Program-made: the position numbers and the translations under genes | Part shown: positions 45,572 to 54,014 of the stretch, piece after piece | Layout of the letters: every line of letters starts with the position of its first letter | How positions within the stretch are numbered: the stretch's first letter is position 1 | The notes under the pieces: generated by a model | The model's input: the letters and a program-made list of their open reading frames with translations, nothing else | What the model was told of the DNA's origin: nothing | The model's database searches: none | From: Terrabacter tumescens | GTDB lineage: Bacteria > Actinomycetota > Actinomycetes > Actinomycetales > Dermatophilaceae | Direction: 5' to 3' | DNA: 64,000 bases | NCBI RefSeq assembly: GCF_014646815.1 | Contig: NZ_BMNZ01000004.1 | Coordinates: 88,437 to 152,436 of the forward strand

Positions 45572-46777
45572 TCACTTGTCGACGTCCCCGACGACGAAGA
45601 ACATCGACCCCAGGATCGCGACCATGTCGGCGATGAGCTGGCCCGGGAGCATCTCGCTCAGCACCGACACGTTGTTGAACGACGCCGAGCGCAGCTTGAG
45701 CCGCCACGGCGTCTTCTCCCCGCGCGAGACGAGGTAGTAGCCGTTGAAGCCGAGGGGGTTCTCGGTGGCGCAGTAGATCTCGCCCTCGGGGACCTTGAGG
45801 ACCTTGGGCAGCTTGACGTTGATCGGCCCCTGCGGCAGTTGCACGAGCCGGTCGAGGCAGGCCTGCGCGAGGTCGAGCGAGACGTGGACCTGCTCGAGCA
45901 GCACCTCGAGGCGGGCGAGGCAGTCGCCCGCCGTGCGCGTCACGACGCGGCCGGGACCCTTGTCGCCGAAGAGCTCGCCGTAGGCGAGGTAGGGCGCGTC
46001 GCGCCGTAGGTCGACGTCGAGGCCGCTGGCCCGCGCGACGGGACCGGAGACGCCGTACGACTCGACCGTCGAGAGCGGCAGCACCCCGACGCCGCGGGTG
46101 CGTGCCTCGAGGATCTCGTTGCCGACGATCAGCCGCTCGAGGTCGGGAAGTCGCTTGCGCACGTTGGCGATCGCCTTGTCGACGCGCCCCATCCACCCGG
46201 CCGGCAGGTCCTCCTTGAGGCCGCCCACGCGGTTGAACATGTAGTGCATGCGCCCGCCCGAGACCTCCTCCATGACCGCCTGGAGCTCCTCGCGCTCGCG
46301 GAACGCGTGGAAGACCGGCGTGATCGCGCCGAGCTCGAGGGGGTAGCTGCCGAGGAACATCAGGTGGTTGAGCACGCGGTTGAGCTCGGCCAGCGCGGTG
46401 CGCGCCCAGACGGCCCGCTCGGGCACCTCCATGCCGAGCATCTGCTCGACGCCGAGCACGACCCCGAGCTCGTTGGAGAAGGCGCTGAGCCAGTCGTGGC
46501 GGTTGGCGAGCACGATGATCTGGCGGTAGTCGCGCACCTCGAAGAGCTTCTCGGCGCCGCGGTGCATGTAGCCGACGATCGGCTCGGCGCTGACGATGCG
46601 CTCGCCGTCGACGACGATGCGCAGGCGCAGCACGCCGTGCGTGGCCGGGTGCTGCGGGCCGATGTTGAGCACCATGTCTGCGGTCGCGAGCCCGCCCGCG
46701 CCGATGCCGACGGTCAGGGCGCGCCCCTGGTCGGGGGTGGACGGTCGTGTGCCGTCGACTGCGCTCGTGCCGCTCAC
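45572..46777 (-). CDS. NuoD-like protein (complex I 49-kDa subunit family), stand-alone paralogue
   Basis: 401 residues, full length for NuoD, but no other nuo gene lies near. Family motifs are clear: [15 protein letters not shown] (His47, quinone ligand), [12 protein letters not shown] (Arg73) and C-terminal [28 protein letters not shown] plus GDVDK. Where complex I has DY(L/V) with the quinone-binding Tyr, this protein reads RHDWLSAF (Trp96). The N-terminal ~30 residues are variable. A TAGGGT -10 box seven bases before the GTG implies a leaderless transcript. It may be a divergent second NuoD or serve another complex; the canonical nuo operon should be elsewhere in the genome. Confidence 0.85.
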   Translation of the reverse strand: MSGTSAVDGTRPSTPDQGRALTVGIGAGGLATADMVLNIGPQHPATHGVLRLRIVVDGERIVSAEPIVGYMHRGAEKLFEVRDYRQIIVLANRHDWLSAFSNELGVVLGVEQMLGMEVPERAVWARTALAELNRVLNHLMFLGSYPLELGAITPVFHAFREREELQAVMEEVSGGRMHYMFNRVGGLKEDLPAGWMGRVDKAIANVRKRLPDLERLIVGNEILEARTRGVGVLPLSTVESYGVSGPVARASGLDVDLRRDAPYLAYGELFGDKGPGRVVTRTAGDCLARLEVLLEQVHVSLDLAQACLDRLVQLPQGPINVKLPKVLKVPEGEIYCATENPLGFNGYYLVSRGEKTPWRLKLRSASFNNVSVLSEMLPGQLIADMVAILGSMFFVVGDVDK

Positions 46778-46784
46778 AGGCTCG

Positions 46785-46790
46785 ACCCTA
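46785..46790 (-). promoter_or_regulatory. -10 box TAGGGT, leaderless promoter of the NuoD-like gene
   Basis: On the minus strand TAGGGT is followed by seven bases and the GTG start of the NuoD-like gene. Confidence 0.55.
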
Positions 46791-46856
46791 CGTCGGTCAT
46801 GCGATCGAGTATGCCGTGAGCGCCCTCGCGCCCGTCACGCGGCGTAGCGTCGTGCG

Positions 46857-46886
46857 GACCACTGCAGACCACTGCAGACCAGTGCC
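46857..46886. repeat. 10-bp triple direct repeat upstream of the VOC gene
   Basis: GACCACTGCA occurs twice exactly and a third time as GACCAGTGCC. A TAGCGT box at 46845-46850 on the plus strand lies just before it, so the repeats would be at the start of the VOC gene's message. Confidence 0.7.
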
Positions 46887-46931
46887 GGCAGCAGAGGACC
46901 GCAGTCAAGCGGCGAGACGAGTGGAGGCGTC

Positions 46932-47324
46932 ATGAGCGAGCTGACCCCGTACATCTGTGTGGCCGACTCGAGGGCCGCGATCGAGTGGTACGGCGAGCAC
47001 CTCGGCGCCGTGGTCACCGCCCCGCCCATGGTCATGGACGACGGCCGCGTCGGGCACTGCGAGCTGGCCGTCGACGGCGCCCGCTGGATGATGTCCGACG
47101 AGTTCGAGAGCGCCGGCGTCGCGCCGCCCCTCCCGGGCCGCGGCAACGCCGTGACGCTGCACCTCACGGTGCCCGACGTCGACGAGCTCTGCCGCCGGGT
47201 GCAGGAGGGCGGCGCGACGATCGACCGTGCTCCGGAGGACAACGCGCCGATCGGCCGTCTCGCGGTCTTTCACGACCCGTTCGGCCACCGGTGGTTCCTC
47301 AATCAGCCGCTGGGGGCGGACTGA
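46932..47324 (+). CDS. VOC family (glyoxalase/bleomycin-resistance fold) protein
   Basis: 130 residues, two beta-alpha-beta-beta-beta modules. TPYICVADSRAAIEWYGEHLGA is module 1; VTLHLTVPDVDELCRRVQEGGATI and the end FHDPFGHRWFLNQP are module 2, the pattern of PhnB-like VOC proteins. Metal ligand positions are only partly present. GTGGAGGCG precedes the ATG. Single gene between divergent/convergent neighbours; substrate unknown. Confidence 0.85.
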   Translation: MSELTPYICVADSRAAIEWYGEHLGAVVTAPPMVMDDGRVGHCELAVDGARWMMSDEFESAGVAPPLPGRGNAVTLHLTVPDVDELCRRVQEGGATIDRAPEDNAPIGRLAVFHDPFGHRWFLNQPLGAD

Positions 47325-47335
47325 CCGGGAGGGCC

Positions 47336-47869
47336 TCAGGAGCGGTCGGCCTCGCGGCTGCGCAGCACGAGGTAGCCGCCGATCCCCAGGAGCACGAGCG
47401 TCCCGACGACGGTGAGCAGGATGGGCACGAACAGCGAGCCCTGGCCGTCGTCGGCGGCCGAGACGGGCTTGACGTGCACCGTCGCGCCGGCAGTGGCGGT
47501 CGAACCGTCGAGGCCGACCGTCGCGTGGAAGGAGAAGGTGCCGGTGACGGGGTGTCCGTCGTCCGAGGTGATCCGGTAGGACACCGTGTAGTCGCCTCCG
47601 GGTGCCGTCGGGGCGAGGGCCTGCTTGACGTCGCGGCCCGAGATCGTCGGCGTGCCGGACGACACCGGGCCGGACGGGCCGTTGACGACGACCTGGGCGC
47701 CGAGGGCGAGCGGGGTCTCGGAGAAGGTGAGCACCACCTGGTCGGGCAGCTTCGTGACGGTGGTGCCGTCCGCGGGGTTGGTCCGCTCGAGCACGTCGTG
47801 GGCGAAGGCCGCCGTGGGGATGGCCACGAGCAGTCCGAGGGCGAGCAGCGCGGAGGCGAGACGACGCAT
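47336..47869 (-). CDS. copC: CopC-domain copper-binding/resistance protein, membrane-anchored
   Basis: 177 residues. The signal peptide ends at Ala23, leaving His24 as first mature residue (FAHDVLERTNPADG), the N-terminal Cu(II) ligand of CopC; the later SDDGHPVTG supplies the Asp and His ligands. After the beta-sandwich, a linker and one C-terminal membrane helix (about 147-168) anchor it. Many actinobacterial relatives carry a fused CopD; here it is absent. It starts five bases after the MidA-type gene on the same strand, so they form an operon. Confidence 0.88.
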   Translation of the reverse strand: MRRLASALLALGLLVAIPTAAFAHDVLERTNPADGTTVTKLPDQVVLTFSETPLALGAQVVVNGPSGPVSSGTPTISGRDVKQALAPTAPGGDYTVSYRITSDDGHPVTGTFSFHATVGLDGSTATAGATVHVKPVSAADDGQGSLFVPILLTVVGTLVLLGIGGYLVLRSREADRS

Positions 47870-47874
47870 GCCGT

Positions 47875-48867
47875 TCAGGTTACGTCGTGCCCGCGGACGC
47901 GTTTCACCGCCCACCAGAAGCCCCCGAAGCCGTCGCGGTGGAGCAGCTGCGCCTCGGTGCTCGCGTGCTCGAGCCCCGCGAGGTAGGCGAGCGGGTCGGC
48001 CCCCGCGAGCGCGTGCGGCGGGGTGGCGCCGGTCAGCCCGAGGGCCTGCAGCGCCTCGCGCTGAGGACGCACGACGTCGGCATCGAGGGTGTCCACGGCG
48101 ACGTGCGCGGTGAGGTCGCACGAGCCGTCGGGCACGGGCGTGGTCAGCTGCCCGTTCGCGTATGCCGTGAGCGTCCCCCCGGCAGGACGCCCGGTCGCCG
48201 TGTGGCCGTAGTCCACGGCGACGAGCGTGCCCGAGTCGACGCGCGAGACCAGGTCGGTCCAGGCCTCGTCGCGGGCGCGGCCGACCTCGATGCGGTCGCC
48301 GGGGCTGGTCGTGGGCCAGTGCGCGTCGGCCCACTGCCGGTCCTGCCCGGACAGCGGGGCGCCGAGCGACTCCGCACCGGTGTCCGGGTCGACGAGGACC
48401 TCGCGTGCCGTGCCGTCGGCGTCGACCTCCGCCACGGTGCAGGGCACGACGTCGAGCCACTCGTGGGCGATGACGAGGGCGTCGCTCAGGCCGGTCAGCT
48501 CGGGCGGCAGGCCTGCGCCACCGGGGGAGCGGAGCCACTCGACGCGGCGGTCGAGGCCGGCCGGCCGGTCCACGACGTCGACGGCGACGACGCGGGTCGT
48601 CTGCGGGGTGCGCGTGCCGCCAGGGCTGGTCGGGTCCATGGCGTCCACGAGGTGGGTCGCGAGCTCGCCCCGGCCGGCACCGACGTCGACGACGACCCGT
48701 ACCGGGTGGTCGGGGAGCGCGAGCAGCGCCCGCGCGAGCCTCGCCCCCGTGGCTCCGTGGGCGGCCGTCGTGAAGTGCGCCGCCGGGCCGCCGCGCGTGA
48801 CGTAGAAACCCCGGCTCACGGCATACAACGCCTCGTGCCACGCCTCGCGCCAGGGAACGGGATCCAC
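47875..48867 (-). CDS. MidA/NDUFAF7-type SAM-dependent methyltransferase
   Basis: 330 residues. The N-terminal helix region FYVTRGGPAAHFTTAAHGATG and VRVVVDVGAGRGELATHL (SAM motif I, about residue 57-74) match the COG1565/MidA family, followed by VIAHEWLDVVPC (the family NEWLD-like motif) and VAVDYGHT. In mitochondria the family member NDUFAF7 methylates an Arg of the complex I subunit NDUFS2, the NuoD counterpart. A NuoD-like gene lies about 1.1 kb away. The GTG start has TACAGT eight bases upstream. copC follows directly. Confidence 0.85.
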   Translation of the reverse strand: MDPVPWREAWHEALYAVSRGFYVTRGGPAAHFTTAAHGATGARLARALLALPDHPVRVVVDVGAGRGELATHLVDAMDPTSPGGTRTPQTTRVVAVDVVDRPAGLDRRVEWLRSPGGAGLPPELTGLSDALVIAHEWLDVVPCTVAEVDADGTAREVLVDPDTGAESLGAPLSGQDRQWADAHWPTTSPGDRIEVGRARDEAWTDLVSRVDSGTLVAVDYGHTATGRPAGGTLTAYANGQLTTPVPDGSCDLTAHVAVDTLDADVVRPQREALQALGLTGATPPHALAGADPLAYLAGLEHASTEAQLLHRDGFGGFWWAVKRVRGHDVT

Positions 48868-48875
48868 GCCTGCCG

Positions 48876-48892
48876 ACTGTAGGCGATAGCGT
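48876..48892. promoter_or_regulatory. Back-to-back -10 boxes in a 32-bp divergent promoter
   Basis: Minus strand: TACAGT at 48876-48881, eight bases before the methyltransferase GTG. Plus strand: TAGCGT at 48887-48892, seven bases before the GTG at 48900. Only five bases separate the two boxes, so the -35 region of each lies in the other gene. Confidence 0.5.
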
Positions 48893-48899
48893 GCCGTGG

Positions 48900-49799
48900 G
48901 TGAGCACCCCGCACGAGCGTCCTGCGCGCTTCGACGTCGGCGTCGTGGGCGCCGGGCGCGTCGGAGCCGTCCTCGGAGCTGCCCTGGCCCGCGCCGGCCA
49001 CGTCGTCACCGGCGTCTCCGCGGTCAGCGAGGAGAGCCTCGAGCGGGCCGCGACGCTGCTGCCGGGGGTGCCGGTCAAGCCGATCCCGGAGGTCGTCGCC
49101 GGTGCGCACCTCGTCGTCCTGGCCGTGCCGGACGACGCCCTCGCCGACCTCGTCCGCGGGCTCAGCGCCACGGGCACCTTCACCCCCGGTCAGCTCGTCA
49201 TGCACACGTCCGGAGCCCACGGGATCTCGGTCTTCGAGGCGGCTGCCGACAGCGACATCGTTCCGCTCGCGATCCACCCGGCCATGACGTTCACGGGCAC
49301 CGAGCTCGACCTCGAGCGCCTCCACGACTGCTGCTTCGGCGTGACGACCCTCGACCTCGCCCGCCCCCTCGGCGAGGCGCTCGTCATCGAGATGGGGGGC
49401 GACCCGGTGTGGATCGCCGAGGAGGACCGCGTCACCTACCACGCAGCCCTCGCCCACGGGTCGAACCACCTCGTCACCCTCGTCGCCCAGTCGATGCAGC
49501 TGCTCGGCGAGGCCGGGGTCGACGACCCGGCGCGCGTCCTCGAGCCGCTGCTCTCCGCGGCGCTCGCCAACACGCTGCAGCGGGGTGACGCAGCCCTCAC
49601 CGGTCCGGTGGCCCGCGGCGATGCCGGTACCGTTGCCGGGCACGTCGCGATGCTGCGCAAGGTCGCCCCGGACATCCGGCCGACCTATCTCGCCCTGGCC
49701 CGCGCGACGGCGCAGCGGGCCCTGCTCAGCGGTCGCCTCCGCGCGTCCGACGCCGACCCGCTGCTCGAGCTGCTCGCGCACGAGGAGGACCAACCGTGA
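48900..49799 (+). CDS. Rossmann-like and DUF2520 domain protein
   Basis: 299 residues. Residues 10-130 are an NADP-type Rossmann fold (FDVGVVGAGRVGAVLGAALARAG); the C-terminal half is the helical DUF2520 domain (HPAMTFTG, FGVTT, HAALAHGSNHLVTLVAQ). Overall it resembles ketopantoate or pyrroline reductases. It precedes panC with a GTGA overlap, so a role in pantothenate synthesis, such as supplying ketopantoate reductase activity, is plausible but not shown. The start at 48900 was chosen by the -10 box spacing; a GTG at 48891 is the alternative. Confidence 0.88.
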   Translation: MSTPHERPARFDVGVVGAGRVGAVLGAALARAGHVVTGVSAVSEESLERAATLLPGVPVKPIPEVVAGAHLVVLAVPDDALADLVRGLSATGTFTPGQLVMHTSGAHGISVFEAAADSDIVPLAIHPAMTFTGTELDLERLHDCCFGVTTLDLARPLGEALVIEMGGDPVWIAEEDRVTYHAALAHGSNHLVTLVAQSMQLLGEAGVDDPARVLEPLLSAALANTLQRGDAALTGPVARGDAGTVAGHVAMLRKVAPDIRPTYLALARATAQRALLSGRLRASDADPLLELLAHEEDQP

Positions 49800-50749
49800 C
49801 CGACACGACCGCACCGACCGTCACCCATCCCGTCACCGGGCCCGGCACCCCGCCCGGCAGCCCGCCTGTCACGCCGGTGGTGGCGCGCACCCGTGAGGAG
49901 CTGCGCGAGGCCCGCTCGGCGCTCGACGACGGCGACGTCGCCGTCGTCATGACGATGGGGGCCCTGCACGAGGGCCACGCGACCCTCATCCACCAGGCCC
50001 GCAAGGCCCACCGCCACGTCGTCGTGACGATCTTCCTCAACCCGCTCCAGTTCGGGCCCAAGGAGGACCTCTCGCGCTACCCGCGCACGTTCGACGCCGA
50101 CCTCGAGATCTGCACCGCGGCGGGGGTCGACCTCGTCTTCGCGCCGACGCCCGACGTCGTCTACCCCGAGGGCGACCCCGGGGTGCGCGTGTCGGCCGGG
50201 CCCCTCGGTGACGTGCTCGAGGGCCAGTCCCGGCCGGGGCACTTCGACGGGATGCTCACCGTCGTCGGCAAACTCATGCACCTGACCCGCTGCAGCGCGG
50301 CGTACTTCGGGCAGAAGGACGCCCAGCAGCTGCTGCTCATCCGGCGGATGTGTCGCGACCTCGACTTCCCGGTGCAGGTCGTGGCCGTCCCCACCGTGCG
50401 CGAGGCCGACGGCCTGGCGATGTCGAGCCGCAACACCTACCTCACGGCGTCCGACCGGGAGACGGCCCTGTGCCTCTCGGCGGCGCTGCAGGCCGGCGCG
50501 GCAGCGGCTGCAGAGGGCCCGTCCGCGGTCCGTCGCGCGGCCCGGGCCGTGCTCGTCCGTGAGCCGCTCGCCCTCGTCGACTACCTCGTGCTCGTGCACC
50601 CGGACACCCTCGAGGACGTTCCGGAGTGGTACCGCGGCGAGGCGCTGCTCGCCGTCGCCGGTCGAGTGGGTACGACCCGTCTCATCGACAACCTGCCCGT
50701 CCTCGTCGGTCCCGGCGGCGGCGCGCTCGAGACGTTCACGCAGTCCTGA
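49796..50749 (+). CDS. panC: Pantothenate synthetase
   Basis: 317 residues with an N-terminal Pro/Thr-rich extension of about 28. It joins pantoate and beta-alanine with ATP. VVMTMGALHEGHATLIHQAR has the HxGH motif; IFLNPLQFGPKEDLSRYPRT, YFGQKDAQQLLLIRRM and LAMSSRN(T/)Y (KMSKS-like) are the other ATP and pantoate contacts. GTG start overlapping the DUF2520 gene. panD follows, but panB is not in this window. Confidence 0.96.
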   Translation: MTDTTAPTVTHPVTGPGTPPGSPPVTPVVARTREELREARSALDDGDVAVVMTMGALHEGHATLIHQARKAHRHVVVTIFLNPLQFGPKEDLSRYPRTFDADLEICTAAGVDLVFAPTPDVVYPEGDPGVRVSAGPLGDVLEGQSRPGHFDGMLTVVGKLMHLTRCSAAYFGQKDAQQLLLIRRMCRDLDFPVQVVAVPTVREADGLAMSSRNTYLTASDRETALCLSAALQAGAAAAAEGPSAVRRAARAVLVREPLALVDYLVLVHPDTLEDVPEWYRGEALLAVAGRVGTTRLIDNLPVLVGPGGGALETFTQS

Positions 50750-50812
50750 GGGACCGGTTCCCTTCTCCCGCAGGGCGGTCCACGCCCCCACATCCATCGA
50801 GGAAGACGCACC

Positions 50813-51271
50813 GTGCAGCGTTTCATGCTCCACTCGAAGATCCACCGTGCGACGGTCACGCAGGCCGACCTGCACTACGTCGGGTCGCTGACGATCGACC
50901 GCGACCTGCTCGACGCGGCCGACCTGTGGCCCGGCCAGCAGGTCGACGTCGTCGACGTCGACAACGGCAACCGCCTGACGACCTACGCCATCGAGGGGGA
51001 GCGGGGCACCGGCATCGTCTGCATCAACGGCGCGGCCGCCCGGCTCATCTCGCCCGGTGACACGGTCATCATCATCGCGTACGCCGCCATGGACGATGCC
51101 GAGGCGCGCACCTTCGAGCCGAGGGTCGTCTTCGTCGACGAGCACAACCGGACGGTCGAGGTGGGGCACGATGCAGGGGACGTGCCCGACGGCTTCGGCC
51201 TGATGACCTCGGCCGTCACCGAGCGCCACCACGAGTACCAGCACGAGCACCAGCACCAGACCCAGGACTGA
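50813..51271 (+). CDS. panD: Aspartate 1-decarboxylase proenzyme
   Basis: 152 residues. It makes beta-alanine from aspartate. Self-cleavage between Gly24 and Ser25 (HYVGSLTID) yields the pyruvoyl group; Lys9 and His11 (SKIHRATVT), Tyr-containing [12 protein letters not shown] and [12 protein letters not shown] complete the active site. The last ~15 residues are a His/Gln/Glu-rich tail not needed for the fold. GAGGAAGACGCACC precedes the GTG. Lies between panC and nadB. Confidence 0.97.
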   Translation: MQRFMLHSKIHRATVTQADLHYVGSLTIDRDLLDAADLWPGQQVDVVDVDNGNRLTTYAIEGERGTGIVCINGAAARLISPGDTVIIIAYAAMDDAEARTFEPRVVFVDEHNRTVEVGHDAGDVPDGFGLMTSAVTERHHEYQHEHQHQTQD

Positions 51272-51283
51272 GAGGCCAGTCGT

Positions 51284-53131
51284 ATGCCGCAGAGCGGGCT
51301 CCCCGAGGTGACCGTCCCCCGGCGGCTGCGTGCGCCCGCGCCCGGCTGGACGGCCACGGCCGACGTCATCGTCGTCGGCTCCGGCATCGCCGGGCTCACG
51401 ACCGCGCTCCGGCTGCGCCGACGGGTCGACCGCGTGCTGCTCGTGACGAAGACGGTGCTCGACGAGGGCTCGACCGCCTGGGCGCAGGGTGGCATCGCCG
51501 CCGTCATGTCGCCGGAGGACAGCCCGGCGGAGCACATCCACGACACGCTCGTCGCCGGCGTCGGGCTCTGCGACGTCGACGCCGTCGAGGCGCTCGTGCG
51601 CGAGGGCACCGACGCCGTCTGGGACCTCATCGCGCTCGGGGCCGAGTTCGACCGCGGCGACACGGGCGGGCTCTCCCTGACCCGCGAGGGCGGCCACCAC
51701 CGCGACCGCATCCTGCACGCCGGCGGCGATGCGACCGGGCGCGAGATCAGCCGCGCCCTCATCGCCGCGCTCGACCGGGTGCGCGACGACCCCGGCATCG
51801 AGGTCATCGAGCACGCCCTCGTCGTCGACCTGCTCACCGACGCCGACGAGCGCGTCTGCGGGGTGACGCTGCACGTCATCGGCGAGGGCCAGGTCGACGG
51901 TGTCGGCGCGGCGCACGCCCGTGCCGTCGTGCTCGCGACCGGTGGCCTCGGCCAGATCTACGCCTCGACGACCAACCCGTCCGTCGCCACCGGTGACGGC
52001 ATGGCCGCCGCGCTCAGGGCAGGCGCCGTGCTCGCCGACCTCGAGTTCGTCCAGTTCCACCCCACCGTCCTCTGGCTCGGTGAGGGCTCGCGCGGACAGC
52101 AGCCGCTCATCTCCGAGGCGGTGCGCGGCGAGGGTGCATTCCTCGTCGACGAGGCCGGCGAGCGCTTCATGCAGGGCCAGCACCCGCTCGCCGACCTCGC
52201 GCCGCGCGACGTCGTGGCCCGCGCCATCATCGCCCGGATGCGCGAGACCGGCACCGACCATGTCTACCTCGACTGCCGCCACCTCGGCGCGGAGTTCCTC
52301 GAGCAGCGCTTCCCCTCGATCGTCCAGCGCTGTCGCGAGCTCGGCTTCGACCCGGCGACCCAGCTGCTCCCGGTCGCGCCCGCCCAGCACTACGCGAGCG
52401 GCGGTGTGCGCACCGACCTGCGCGGGCGCTCCTCGCTCGAGGGCCTCTACGCCTGCGGCGAGACGTCGTGCACGGGCGTCCACGGTGCCAACCGCCTCGC
52501 CTCGAACTCCCTCCTCGAGGGTCTCGTCTTCGCCCGCCGCATCGCCGACGACCTCACGACGCGCCTCGCCGCCGGTGAGCTCCCCGAGGCGACGCCCGTC
52601 GCGCCGGACGGTCAGCCCGAGCTGATCCGCGGCAAGCGGCGGCTCGACGTGCAGCGCGCCATGACCGCCGGGTCGGGCACGGTGCGCTCGGCGGCCTCAC
52701 TCGCCGCGACCGAGCAGACCCTGGCCGGGCTCGCGGCCCGGGCCGTCGACGACGACGCCGACAAGCAGGGCGGTCCCAAGAGCTGGGAGACGACCAACCT
52801 GCTCCACCTCGGACGCGCGCTGACGTATGCCGCCGCGCTGCGAGACGAGACCCGCGGCGGTCACGTGCGCGAGGACTTCCCGGCCCGCGACGACGCGCAC
52901 TTCCTCCACCACGTGCACCTCCGACGCTCCGGGTCCGGCGTGCTCGAGGCGACGGTCGTACCGGTGCCTCCGTCCAACCTCGACGGTCTCGACCTCGACG
53001 GCGCCGGAGCGTCGACCCAGAGGGACGTCCTCGACGAGGACCGCGCGGAGGGCACGGCGACCGCGAAACCCCTTGCACGGCATACGCGATCGGTGGACCA
53101 GACGGTGGACGACACGAAGGAGACGCAGTGA
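51284..53131 (+). CDS. nadB: L-aspartate oxidase
   Basis: 615 residues, somewhat longer than the ~540 of E. coli because of a C-terminal extension. It oxidises aspartate to iminoaspartate for NAD synthesis. VIVVGSGIAGLTTALRLRR is the FAD fold; STAWAQGGIAAVMSPEDS, TREGGHHRDRILHAGGDATG, and GGVRTDLRGRSSLEGLYACGETSCTGVHGANRLASNS (several conserved blocks here abbreviated by position 375-410) are the catalytic and FAD segments. GAGAGGCC before the ATG. Overlaps nadC by four bases. nadA is not adjacent. Confidence 0.95.
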   Translation: MPQSGLPEVTVPRRLRAPAPGWTATADVIVVGSGIAGLTTALRLRRRVDRVLLVTKTVLDEGSTAWAQGGIAAVMSPEDSPAEHIHDTLVAGVGLCDVDAVEALVREGTDAVWDLIALGAEFDRGDTGGLSLTREGGHHRDRILHAGGDATGREISRALIAALDRVRDDPGIEVIEHALVVDLLTDADERVCGVTLHVIGEGQVDGVGAAHARAVVLATGGLGQIYASTTNPSVATGDGMAAALRAGAVLADLEFVQFHPTVLWLGEGSRGQQPLISEAVRGEGAFLVDEAGERFMQGQHPLADLAPRDVVARAIIARMRETGTDHVYLDCRHLGAEFLEQRFPSIVQRCRELGFDPATQLLPVAPAQHYASGGVRTDLRGRSSLEGLYACGETSCTGVHGANRLASNSLLEGLVFARRIADDLTTRLAAGELPEATPVAPDGQPELIRGKRRLDVQRAMTAGSGTVRSAASLAATEQTLAGLAARAVDDDADKQGGPKSWETTNLLHLGRALTYAAALRDETRGGHVREDFPARDDAHFLHHVHLRRSGSGVLEATVVPVPPSNLDGLDLDGAGASTQRDVLDEDRAEGTATAKPLARHTRSVDQTVDDTKETQ

Positions 53132-54012
53132 GTGGCGACGGGCTGAGCGGCTTCCCGTACGAGTGGGCGCGTGAGCTCGTCACGGTGGCGCTGCGCGAGG
53201 ACCTCGGTCCCGACGGCGTCGACGTCACGACGCTGGCGACGATCCCCGGCGACCAGACGCGCACCGCCGAGATCGTCGCGCGGGCACCGGGCGTCGTGGC
53301 CGGCGTGCCGGTCGTCGAGCTCGTCCTGGCGGCCGTCGCGGAGCGCATCGGCGGCGTGGTGCCGACGGTGGAGGTCGTCAACGACGACGGGACCCGGCTC
53401 GAGCGCGGCGACGTCATCGCCCGGCTCACGGGTCCGACGCAGGTGATCCTCGTCGCCGAGCGCACCATCCTCAACATCCTCAGCCGGCTGTCGGGAGTCG
53501 CGACGCACACCCGGCGCTGGGCCGACGCACTCGAGGGCACGTCGACGATGGTCCTCGACACGCGCAAGACGACGCCCGGCCTGCGCTGGCTCGAGAAGTA
53601 CGCCGTCCGGTGCGGCGGCGGAACCAACAAGCGCATGGGTCTCTACGACGTCGCGATGATCAAGGACAACCACAAGCTCGCTGCCGGTTCGGTGGCGGCG
53701 GCGTACGCCCTGGTGCGCGAGCGCTTCCCCGACGTCGACGTGCAGGTCGAGGTGACGACGCCGGCCGAGGCGCAGGAGGCCTACGACGCCGGGGCGCGCT
53801 TCATCATGTGCGACAACATGTCGGTCGACGTGCTCGGCGAGACGGTCGGGCTGCTCCGCGCCGCAGGCGAACCCGTCGAGATCGAGGCCACGGGCGGGCT
53901 CACGCTCGAGGTGGTCCGGGACTACGCCGGCACCGGCGTCGACTTCGTCTCCGTCGGCGGCCTGACCCACAGCTCGCCCATCGTCGACATCGCCCTCGAC
54001 CTCATCGACTGA
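53128..54012 (+). CDS. nadC: Nicotinate-nucleotide pyrophosphorylase (quinolinate phosphoribosyltransferase)
   Basis: 294 residues. It turns quinolinate and PRPP into nicotinate mononucleotide. ALREDLGPDGVDVTT, RTILNILSRLSGVAT, LDTRKTTPGLRWLEKYAV, GGGTNKRMGLYDVAMIKDNH and the end TGVDFVSVGGLTHS are family signatures, including the RKT and KDNH active-site residues. GTG overlapping nadB stop. Last gene of the pan-nad run. Confidence 0.97.
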   Translation: MSGDGLSGFPYEWARELVTVALREDLGPDGVDVTTLATIPGDQTRTAEIVARAPGVVAGVPVVELVLAAVAERIGGVVPTVEVVNDDGTRLERGDVIARLTGPTQVILVAERTILNILSRLSGVATHTRRWADALEGTSTMVLDTRKTTPGLRWLEKYAVRCGGGTNKRMGLYDVAMIKDNHKLAAGSVAAAYALVRERFPDVDVQVEVTTPAEAQEAYDAGARFIMCDNMSVDVLGETVGLLRAAGEPVEIEATGGLTLEVVRDYAGTGVDFVSVGGLTHSSPIVDIALDLID

Positions 54013-54014
54013 CT

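Noticed and set aside
45572-46777. Part of a nuo operon
   Set aside because: Neighbours are a lipoprotein, VOC and CopC genes; no nuoA-C or nuoE-N sequence is present on either side.
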